Source of the DNA: GCA-2718815 sp963578105
Lineage (GTDB): Bacteria; Planctomycetota; Planctomycetia; Pirellulales; Pirellulaceae
Direction of reading: 5' to 3'
Length of the DNA: 64,000 nucleotides
Assembly: GCA_963578105.1 (NCBI GenBank)
Contig: CAUZBP010000003.1
Span: 62,001 to 126,000, forward strand
Of this stretch, positions 54,732 to 62,282 are shown one piece after another. Position 1 is the first letter of the stretch; each line of letters begins with the position of its first letter. The notes beneath the pieces are model-generated. The model did no database searches. It saw nothing but the letters and a program-made list of their open reading frames with translations, and had not been told where the DNA came from. The position numbers were made by a program, and so were the translations under genes.

Positions 54732-55931
54732 TTATTCAACGGGAACGGGTTGTAAATCAATCTCCATACCCGGTGGAACTTTACGTAAGCCCCTTTTAGA
54801 CACTGGACCCAAACCCTGTTCGTACACAGCTGCGCCGACGTTGTCTATGCGTCGAGTTGCTAACTGGCTCCACTCTGGTCGCTGGGGAACGAGCATACGG
54901 ACTATCTGAATGTCGCTGATACGCTGCGGGGCGACCGCAAATGCGTACTCCACGATGATCCGATTGTATTCCATGATGTTGGCCACCAAATTTTCTTTTT
55001 GTCGGTGCCAGCTACTACAAGCGTTCACCAGAACTGCGAGTTCCACCTCGCCATCCCCGGCTTCGTGTTGGATTTTGTAAAACAAACGTTCAGCTGCCCG
55101 CAGCGAGTGGACCCGGGACTCGATCACTTTCTGCATGGGCTGCAACATTTCATTGATTTCGACCAGACGCCTGGAGGGCGTCTGGTTCTGAAACATCCGG
55201 TCAAAATTGGTCTGATAGGGGCCCACGATGGGAAGATCCAGAGGCAAGGGCAGGGGAGGACGTCCATCTTGTTGCCGTGGGCCACCAAGTAGTCCTGCGA
55301 GCCGGTGTTGGGATTGGAGCAGTTCCACGCTCGCCTGATTTTTTCGAGTCACAGCTTCACTTTGCAGCACTTCAAGCTCTACGGCCCCGGCAGTGTCCCG
55401 GAAAACTTTCGTGTCTGAAACTCGTTCCAACTCGTCCAGAGCAAATTGTTCCAGAAGCAGTTTTAGACTCAAATCCCAATAGGTAACCACAATTTCCCTA
55501 CGGTCCGGATGATCAGATTTTCGCAGGCACTGGGCCAGCGTAAGAGGAGATACGCCCGGGTCTGGCATCGTCAGTCGCCGTGTCAATGCCTGGACGAGCA
55601 AGTCACGAGCGGCTTGTCCCGGAAGCCCGGCCAACTTTTCAGAATCCTCCCAATGGCCCACCTCTTGTACGCTTCCCGGGTCCGAATCCTTCTCCCGCAG
55701 GTCGGATTCAAAAATCAGTTGTGTCAAAGGCACCCCTGGTGCGGCGATTCGTCGCGGAAAAACTGAAGTGTTCTCCGTGGGGAATTGCGGTGAAGGACCG
55801 GGCGGATCATTCTTTGCAGAGCGCGGTACCGGATCGGGCACGGAAATCATTTTTGTGATCGGCCTGACCAAACCCTCGCCATAGGACAATTGCGCACAAA
55901 ATAAGACCATGGCGACGTTCCAAGATTTCAT
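54732..55931 (-). CDS. Exported helical protein, hypothetical
   Basis: 399 aa from ATG 55931, chosen because it starts a signal peptide ('MKSWNVAMVLFCAQLSYGEG'); the frame continues upstream to 56033 without features. A Pro/Asp/Ser-rich stretch (about 25-75) is followed by a long helical region with segments such as 'EIVVTYWDLSLKLLLEQFAL', 'AVELEVLQSEAVTRKNQAS' and 'SLRAAERLFYKIQHEAGDGE'. This pattern faintly recalls TolC-like outer-membrane helical hairpins, but without the repeat symmetry I cannot assign it. It lies directly downstream of the short secA on the same strand, 140 bp away, and could be part of an export function. Confidence 0.6.
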   Translation of the reverse strand: MKSWNVAMVLFCAQLSYGEGLVRPITKMISVPDPVPRSAKNDPPGPSPQFPTENTSVFPRRIAAPGVPLTQLIFESDLREKDSDPGSVQEVGHWEDSEKLAGLPGQAARDLLVQALTRRLTMPDPGVSPLTLAQCLRKSDHPDRREIVVTYWDLSLKLLLEQFALDELERVSDTKVFRDTAGAVELEVLQSEAVTRKNQASVELLQSQHRLAGLLGGPRQQDGRPPLPLPLDLPIVGPYQTNFDRMFQNQTPSRRLVEINEMLQPMQKVIESRVHSLRAAERLFYKIQHEAGDGEVELAVLVNACSSWHRQKENLVANIMEYNRIIVEYAFAVAPQRISDIQIVRMLVPQRPEWSQLATRRIDNVGAAVYEQGLGPVSKRGLRKVPPGMEIDLQPVPVE

Positions 55932-56070
55932 CTCACACATCCCTCTCAGCGTTGGAGAGTTGAAAATCCGTCGTTCAGCGTCCAGAGTATCTTCGCAATG
56001 CACCAACGACTGCAATCCACCTCCTGTCACCAAACTTTGACGACACAGCCCTCACCCAGTCGAGCTACAA

Positions 56071-58011
56071 CTAGCCGGGCGTGTCCAGATACGGATCCTG
56101 GCCCATTTGCTGCTGCATTTTGCGGCGTTCTCGTTCGTGATGCATTAACGCTTGTCGTTGGCGAAAATATTTCCGTTCGACTTTGGCTTGTGCCTTGTGG
56201 AACAATGACGCCAGCCGATGCGGGACATTGCCAGAGTCAGCACCACGACTCTTGAGAGACTTTGATTTCCTCGGGCCCAATCCGCTAAGCAATATATCGT
56301 CGTCCAGAGAAAGAAACTGCCGAAACGTTCCGGGATCTCCCTGCCGACCACAGCGACCAATCAATTGCCGATCAATTCGCGCCGAATCATGAAGTTCAGT
56401 ACAGATGACATGTAGTCCGTCGATCTGCCCAACTCCTTCCCCTAACTTGATATCAGTTCCTCTTCCCGCCATGTTGGTAGCGACAGTAATTTTCCCCTTT
56501 TCTCCTGCAACCATCACAATTTCCGCTTCTGCGGTTAGGTTATTCGCATTGAGCACTTTCAGGTCCACTCCGCGGCCACGCAACAGTTCCGCCAAGCGTT
56601 CCGATTTATCGATCGATCTGGTCCCAATCAAAACGGGCCGACCACGATCATGACACTGCAACACCTCTTCAACAATTGCCCCGAACTTCGCTTCGGCCGT
56701 ACCATACACGCCGGTCTGGAACCGCTTTCTTTGGGCCGGCCGATTGGTGGGAACGGCGACAAAATTAACCTTGTAAATCTTTTTCAATTCCCGTGCTGAA
56801 TCAGCCGCCGTGCCGGTCATTCCGGCCAGGCGTTCGTAGCGCAAAAAATAGTCCTGTACAGTAATCCGGGCGGCCTGATTCGTTTCAACAGTGATCTCTA
56901 CATCCTCCTTGGCTTCGATGGCCTGATGAATTCCGGCCCGCCACTTTCGGCCCTCCGATAATCTTCCCGTGAATTCGTCAACAATCACAATCTCTCCGTC
57001 ACGGACCACGTAATGGCGATCCAGGAGAAACTCCCGCGCCACCTTGATGGCACGCTCGGTATGTTCATAAAGATCAAACATACCCACGGCTGCCAATTCC
57101 ACGGGCTTGGCTATCTCGCGCACCATGCGACGACCATCGGCGTTGAGTGTGACCGTCTTCTTTTGATACTCGTATTCATAGTGAGTATCCTCTTCATAGC
57201 GATCAACACTCTCTGCAGCCCAATGGTAAGTCTGAATTGTCGTGTTGTAGTCTTCGCCAGGCATTGCGCTGATAATCAGGGGAGTTCTCGCTTCGTCAAT
57301 CAATAAACTGTCCGCTTCATCTACCAGGCAGAAATAAGGATCGCGTTGGATGGCCTTATCTCCACCGACAGTTTGCTTCTGCCCCAGCATCCCCCCCAAC
57401 AGGTCTGCCGTACCATCGACGGTTCGACGCAACAGTAAGCGGTCGCGAAGAAAATCAAATCCAAATTCCTTGGCCGTGCCATAGGTCACGTCCGACTGAT
57501 AGGCTCGAACTCTCTGCGCGCGAGGTATTTGCGTCTCGATGACTCCCACGCTCACGCCCAGCATGCGGTAAATTGGTCCCATCCACTCGGCATCTCGACG
57601 CGCCAGGTAGTCGTTGGCAGTCGCCAGATGGACCGATCGGCCGGTCAGTGAGGCCAGGTACATGGGCAGGGTCGCAGTCAGCGTCTTACCTTCGCCCGTC
57701 TGCATCTCAGCAATCGAGTGGTTATGCATGGCGATACCGCCCAACAACTGTACTTCGTAATGCTGCATACCAAGAGCACGTTTACTTGCTTCCCTCACCA
57801 GGGCGAATGCCTCGGGAAGCAATTTTTCCAAAGAGTCTCCACTCTTGGCTCGATAACGAAGCGCTAGACTTTCTTTTCGCAGTTGCGCGTCAGAGATATT
57901 GACGTACCCGTTTTGCTGCGACTTAATTTGCGGAACCACCTTGTTCCATTGCTTAAGTCGCAAATGCCCCACCATTTTCAGACCAGTATCCAAGACGGTA
58001 GCAATTGCCAT
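56071..58011 (-). CDS. Short SecA-like preprotein translocase ATPase (SecA2 type)
   Basis: 646 aa. Motor motifs are complete: Walker A 'AEMQTGEGKTLTATLP' (GEGKT 106-110), 'ANDYLARRDAEWMGPIYRML', 'TYGTAKEFGFDFLRDRL', DEAD-box 'CLVDEADSLLIDEARTPLII', the preprotein cross-linking domain region, 'RLAGMTGTAADSAREL', 'ATNMAGRGTDIKLGEGV' and 'QLIGRCGRQGDPGTFRQFLS'. The protein stops shortly after the first part of the helical scaffold ('AKVERKYFRQRQALMHHERE'). It therefore lacks the helical wing and the C-terminal zinc-binding tail found in housekeeping SecA of 830-900 aa. Shortened SecA2 proteins usually serve a special subset of substrates. A neighbouring exported helical protein and a lipoprotein are on the same strand. 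Confidence 0.9.
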   Translation of the reverse strand: MAIATVLDTGLKMVGHLRLKQWNKVVPQIKSQQNGYVNISDAQLRKESLALRYRAKSGDSLEKLLPEAFALVREASKRALGMQHYEVQLLGGIAMHNHSIAEMQTGEGKTLTATLPMYLASLTGRSVHLATANDYLARRDAEWMGPIYRMLGVSVGVIETQIPRAQRVRAYQSDVTYGTAKEFGFDFLRDRLLLRRTVDGTADLLGGMLGQKQTVGGDKAIQRDPYFCLVDEADSLLIDEARTPLIISAMPGEDYNTTIQTYHWAAESVDRYEEDTHYEYEYQKKTVTLNADGRRMVREIAKPVELAAVGMFDLYEHTERAIKVAREFLLDRHYVVRDGEIVIVDEFTGRLSEGRKWRAGIHQAIEAKEDVEITVETNQAARITVQDYFLRYERLAGMTGTAADSARELKKIYKVNFVAVPTNRPAQRKRFQTGVYGTAEAKFGAIVEEVLQCHDRGRPVLIGTRSIDKSERLAELLRGRGVDLKVLNANNLTAEAEIVMVAGEKGKITVATNMAGRGTDIKLGEGVGQIDGLHVICTELHDSARIDRQLIGRCGRQGDPGTFRQFLSLDDDILLSGLGPRKSKSLKSRGADSGNVPHRLASLFHKAQAKVERKYFRQRQALMHHERERRKMQQQMGQDPYLDTPG

Positions 58012-58193
58012 GGTGTAGCCAGAGACACAGTCGTGTTAAATTTCCCCGCTGTCGGGCAGCCCACCCGCTGGCCACCACCCCTTCTCTCTTTTTACCACGA
58101 AAAAGGTGCCAGTCGCCACCGCAACCTATCCCTGTCCGCAATATAAAGAACCAAAAGGGGAATTTTGACTGACAGCACAACAAGGCCTCGCAG

Positions 58194-58967
58194 CTACCTG
58201 GGAGCAGCGTCAAACTGACGCCATTGCCCCGGTTGCGGGCCGTTTTTAAAGCCATTTCTGGTAGTTGTCGCAGGCAGGGCCGGTTCCTGAAGTTCGCCAC
58301 TTGCTACGGCCACCGACTGTTCCACGAGAGGCAGATTCGTGATCTCGGTCAGTTGATCAGGCAGTTCAAGTCTGCGAGGTTCTGAAGTCTCAAGCACCGT
58401 TCCGCTGGTCACCATAGGCCGAATGACAACCGACGGTGACTGGTGAGCCATCCGGGGTTCGATAACGTCATTGGGTTCATTGGCCAAAACTGATCGGATA
58501 GGGAACCTGGCTGCGTTGACCTGATTCCGTAAAGGCGTGTCATGGCGACCCGATGTGTTACCTAGCCTTTCTTCCGCCGTTGCCCGCTGAATAATTTTCC
58601 GTGGCGAACGCCAGCCAGTGCTTCCAGCATCAACAATTGTTGCCAATCCAGCCACTGTCCCGGATCCAGTCACTGCCGCCGGAGACAATTCTGGCGTTTG
58701 GGAGGTCGTGAGAACCGGAGGCGTAAGTGTCTGCCCGTCTGCCGTTGAACCGGCGGGACGGACTTGAGTTGAAGTCGTTTCCGAGCCGTCCTTCTGCGGA
58801 GCCCTCGATTGATAATAGGGCGACGTAGTCGCCGGCTGGCCAAAACTACCTGTTGGTGGAGGCGGTATGCGCTGCGGCCCCGTGGCCCAACGACCAAAAC
58901 CAGCGCCTGCCGCGTTGCACCCCACACAGCTAACAGCTACCAACAGCAGAAAAACAGCCCGCCGCAT
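58194..58967 (-). CDS. Putative lipoprotein, Pro/Ser/Thr-rich
   Basis: 257 aa from ATG 58967, which has the strong ribosome-binding site AAAGGAG 7 nt upstream. The signal peptide ends in a lipobox-like 'VSCVGC' with Cys17 as acylation site. The mature part is low-complexity, rich in Pro, Thr, Ser, Gly and Gln, with no recognisable fold. Such proteins are common in planctomycete envelopes and evolve fast. It is 182 bp upstream of secA2 and on the same strand. Confidence 0.65.
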   Translation of the reverse strand: MRRAVFLLLVAVSCVGCNAAGAGFGRWATGPQRIPPPPTGSFGQPATTSPYYQSRAPQKDGSETTSTQVRPAGSTADGQTLTPPVLTTSQTPELSPAAVTGSGTVAGLATIVDAGSTGWRSPRKIIQRATAEERLGNTSGRHDTPLRNQVNAARFPIRSVLANEPNDVIEPRMAHQSPSVVIRPMVTSGTVLETSEPRRLELPDQLTEITNLPLVEQSVAVASGELQEPALPATTTRNGFKNGPQPGQWRQFDAAPR

Positions 58968-59336
58968 CGGCAAACTCCTTTGCACCCGGAAGCGAATGAA
59001 AAACAGAAGTCGTTCCCGAAGAACGCTGCACTCAGGCAGTCATGGAACCCACAAAAAGGGTCCGTAGAGTAGCGATTTCAGCCGTTTCGGCCAAGAGGTC
59101 TTCGCTTCCCAACCGCTAGCCGACTCCAAAAACTGCGGGCAAGTCGACTTTCCGCTAGCTGCTGCGCAGCCAATCCGGCAGTTCGCCCGTGCAATCCACT
59201 GACCCAGCGGCTGTTTGGCCCAGACTTGAGTCCAATGAACACAGCAAGCCCGGACTCCGGAGGCACGTGTCGTATTTTATATTCTCAGCAACCATTGAGC
59301 GACGACTCTTGACTGGCAGTGTCAACCCTTCCCTTG
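58968..59336. other. Intergenic region of about 370 bp
   Basis: It lies between two leftward genes. Apart from the ribosome-binding site of the lipoprotein gene at its left edge I see no ORF, hairpin or promoter that I can support. Confidence 0.45.
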
Positions 59337-59816
59337 TTACTCGACCTGTGCCACCCGGTCTTCCATCACGGGTTGGCTCTGACGCACGAAAGGATTTCTT
59401 ATCACGACGGGCAGGGACGCCGAAACGACGTGGTGAATCTTATTCACTTGACCTGTAGAATCAGGCTTCACATAGGGATTCGCGACTTCTTCGGGTGTAA
59501 CCTGGGGAATAGCAGGTGTCTCGAAAATGCCCGGATAGGCAAAAGGACTATAGCCATAGGTTCGAGGGACGAAGTCACTATAGTGTACCGGCGGGTGCAG
59601 AGCAAAATAGGGAGGAGTCGGAATTCGTCCCATGGCATAGGGCATTTCAAAACACCCTGCTCCCAACCCGTGGTAACCTAAGAGATAATTGTTACAGCCC
59701 CCATAGCTACCGAGGCCGCCAAACGGACCACGGGCCTGACAGGTATCTTCAGGTAAAGAAACTGCCAAAAGCGATGTGACGAACATGAACAAGAACAAGC
59801 GAGATACAGTTTTCAT
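59337..59816 (-). CDS. Small secreted Gly/Tyr/Pro-rich protein
   Basis: 159 aa from ATG 59816 (GAGG 8 nt upstream); the frame continues to 59855 but only this Met starts a signal peptide ('MKTVSRLFLFMFVTSLLAVS'). The mature N-terminal half is rich in Gly, Tyr, Pro and Phe ('GPFGGLGSYGGCNNYLLGYH', 'YGYSPFAYPG') and has three or four Cys, resembling small secreted wall- or matrix-associated proteins. The C-terminal third is charged and polar. No family is recognised. Confidence 0.6.
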   Translation of the reverse strand: MKTVSRLFLFMFVTSLLAVSLPEDTCQARGPFGGLGSYGGCNNYLLGYHGLGAGCFEMPYAMGRIPTPPYFALHPPVHYSDFVPRTYGYSPFAYPGIFETPAIPQVTPEEVANPYVKPDSTGQVNKIHHVVSASLPVVIRNPFVRQSQPVMEDRVAQVE

Positions 59817-59907
59817 AAGTTGCCTCGAGTCATTCAGCCGTAAAGCAAGGGACAAGTACTGCTAACTTTTTAGAATAATTGACACGCCCTCCCGACTCAA
59901 GCTTTTC

Positions 59908-61032
59908 ATGAATCAGCCAACGATTACCCAACAACTCAAACAACAGGCAAAACGCCTAGGTTTTGAACTAGCGGGAGTTTGTCCTGCATCCAAGGCGTTA
60001 TCTTTCGAGCGTTTTCTCCACTGGTTGGATGCGGGATATGCTGGAAAAATGGATTATATTGCGCGCCGCGCCGCAGCTTATGAACACCCGCAGAACGTAT
60101 TACAAGACGCACGCAGCCTGGTTATGTTGGGTATGAGCTACAGCGGCGATGCACCCCAACCGCCTCAAACGGGGCAGGGCCGTGTGGCGCGTTACGCCTG
60201 GGGAACCCAAGACTATCACGACGTCATCCACAAGAGGCTCAAACTCCTTAGCGCGTACCTTGTCGAACAGCTACCTGATTGCCACGTGCGGGGAGTTGTG
60301 GACACCGCCCCATTACTTGAACGCGACTACGCTGTACTCGCCGGCCTCGGATGGGTGGGAAAAAACACGCTCTTGTTGAACAAGGAGCGTGGCAGCTGGC
60401 TCTTCCTGGCCGCACTTTTGACGGACGCGGAACTGGAATACGATACCCCTTTCAAAACGGATCACTGCGGCACCTGTCAAGCCTGTCTGGATGCTTGTCC
60501 AACCAATGCCTTCCCACAGCCGTATGTACTGGATGCCACCCGTTGCATCAGCTATTTGACGATTGAACTTCGGGAAGAGATTCCAGAGGATCTGCGCAGT
60601 GGAATCGATAATTGGCTATTTGGTTGCGACATTTGTCAAGAAGTCTGCCCTTGGAATCAACACGCTCCCCAGACAGGTGAGAAATCATTCTTGTCAGCCG
60701 ATTCATTCAACCCGATGGAACTTACCGCACTCTTCGACATGGACGACGAAGCATTCCGTAAACAATTTCGTCAGACTCCATTGTGGCGTTCTAAACGCCA
60801 GGGCATTCTACGCAACGCCGCAATTGTCATGGGGAACCACCGGTCACCTTCTGCACAAGCAGCACTCCACAAAGGACTAAACGACACAGAACCATTAGTC
60901 CGTTCTGCATGCGCCTGGGCATTGGGACGGTACGCTAATCTCACGGCGCGGCAGGAACTGGCCAAACGTCTAGAAGTCGAAACGAGTCCGCACATTCGCC
61001 GAGAAATTCAGAGTGCCCTGCAGGGTGCGTAG
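59908..61032 (+). CDS. queG: Epoxyqueuosine reductase QueG
   Basis: 374 aa, full length. The N-terminal cobalamin-binding region shows 'AKRLGFELAGVCPAS', and the catalytic Asp motif is 'VDTAPLLERDYAVLAGLGWV'. Two [4Fe-4S] motifs follow: 'CGTCQACLDACPTNAF' and 'CDICQEVCPW'. The C-terminus is HEAT-like ('ALHKGLNDTEPLVRSACAWA'). The enzyme makes the last step to queuosine at tRNA position 34. It is transcribed alone and divergently from the small secreted protein. Confidence 0.95.
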   Translation: MNQPTITQQLKQQAKRLGFELAGVCPASKALSFERFLHWLDAGYAGKMDYIARRAAAYEHPQNVLQDARSLVMLGMSYSGDAPQPPQTGQGRVARYAWGTQDYHDVIHKRLKLLSAYLVEQLPDCHVRGVVDTAPLLERDYAVLAGLGWVGKNTLLLNKERGSWLFLAALLTDAELEYDTPFKTDHCGTCQACLDACPTNAFPQPYVLDATRCISYLTIELREEIPEDLRSGIDNWLFGCDICQEVCPWNQHAPQTGEKSFLSADSFNPMELTALFDMDDEAFRKQFRQTPLWRSKRQGILRNAAIVMGNHRSPSAQAALHKGLNDTEPLVRSACAWALGRYANLTARQELAKRLEVETSPHIRREIQSALQGA

Positions 61033-61201
61033 CCCTGGTCACCACCAATGAGCTTGCCGGCGTTACGGCCGTCTTTCCATCCATCAAAGCCTCGGCATCA
61101 TCCCGCGCCTTTTGCCGCGGTTTTGGCTTGCGGCTTCGTTCTTGCACGGAACGGGATGGACGCGGCGACAAAGGGAAATTCTCCGAGGCACAAAACTCCC
61201 A

Positions 61202-62275
61202 CTAGGCGGCCATTTCCTCGCGTTTCACCTGGAAGTCTTCGCGAGGTGTCGTGAAGTTGAGAAGCTCGCGAACTGCATAATGTTGTTTACCCTGAGACCC
61301 ATAGTAGGTGCGAGCATTAACTTCGCTTAACAACCCCAGGCTGAGAAACTGTATTCCCGAGGTCACAAGCAGGACAGTCAGCAGTAAAAGTGGATTTCCT
61401 GTCATGTCGACTTGTCCCATGATTTTCATCGCCATGACACCAAATCCCGAAACACCGCTTGCCAAAAAACACCAAACCGCAATCATCCCGAACAGTTTCA
61501 TGGGACTGGCAGAGTAATCCAACAAAAATTTAACCGTCAGCAGGTCAAGAACGACTCGTAGCGATCTTCCGATTCCATATTTTGTCTGTCCGAAACGACG
61601 TGCATGGTGTTTCACTACCACTTCGGTACAACGCGCCCCTCGCTGGTGTGCCAAAATAGGAATGAAACGATGCATTTCGCCGTACAACTCGAGATCCTGT
61701 GCAATCTCACGGCGCATCGCCTTGAGTGTGCACCCCAAGTCATGAATCTGAAAACCAGTCGTCTTGGAAATCAACCAGTTCGCCAACCGCGAAGGCAGTC
61801 GCCGATTGATCCAGGCGTCCTTACGTTCCTTGCGCCAGCCATGCACTAAATCATAACCTTGCGAAATTTTTCCCAACATCATCGGAATGTCCGATGGATC
61901 GTTTTGCAGATCTCCGTCCATGGTGACCACCACGTCATGTGAAGAATACTGTAACCCAGCCTGCATGGCCGCTGTCTGTCCATAATTTCTACGAAACAGG
62001 ACCACTCGCACCCGGGGATCCAAACCGGCAATCTCACTTAGCCGAGCCGCGCTACCGTCTGTGGACCCATCATCCACCAAAATAATTTCGTAAGGGCAAC
62101 CCAGTCCGGGCAAGACCTTGTTGAGTTCGTTGCAGAGAGGATCCAGATTTTCCACCTCGTTGTAGATTGGCACAACGACGGATAGACTCAAACCGGAATC
62201 CCCATCACACGTTTGTGGCGACGAACCTTGCACATCAGATGACACAAAATGCCTCAGTTTCCGGAAGGATATCAT
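61202..62275 (-). CDS. GT2 glycosyltransferase, ArnC/DPM1-like, membrane-bound
   Basis: 357 aa. The GT-A domain shows 'LSVVVPIYNEVENLDPL', 'YEIILVDDGSTDGSAARLSE', 'VVVTMDGDLQNDPSDIPMML' (DxD motif) and 'FQIHDLGCTLKAMRREIAQD'. Two C-terminal transmembrane helices follow (around residues 260-285 and 290-315), a topology typical of polyprenyl-phosphate sugar transferases such as ArnC, GtrB or DPMS. It should transfer a sugar from a nucleotide donor to undecaprenyl phosphate. The partner ArnT-like gene lies 7 bp upstream on the same strand and would use the lipid-linked sugar. Confidence 0.9.
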   Translation of the reverse strand: MISFRKLRHFVSSDVQGSSPQTCDGDSGLSLSVVVPIYNEVENLDPLCNELNKVLPGLGCPYEIILVDDGSTDGSAARLSEIAGLDPRVRVVLFRRNYGQTAAMQAGLQYSSHDVVVTMDGDLQNDPSDIPMMLGKISQGYDLVHGWRKERKDAWINRRLPSRLANWLISKTTGFQIHDLGCTLKAMRREIAQDLELYGEMHRFIPILAHQRGARCTEVVVKHHARRFGQTKYGIGRSLRVVLDLLTVKFLLDYSASPMKLFGMIAVWCFLASGVSGFGVMAMKIMGQVDMTGNPLLLLTVLLVTSGIQFLSLGLLSEVNARTYYGSQGKQHYAVRELLNFTTPREDFQVKREEMAA

Positions 62276-62282
62276 ATTGTCT

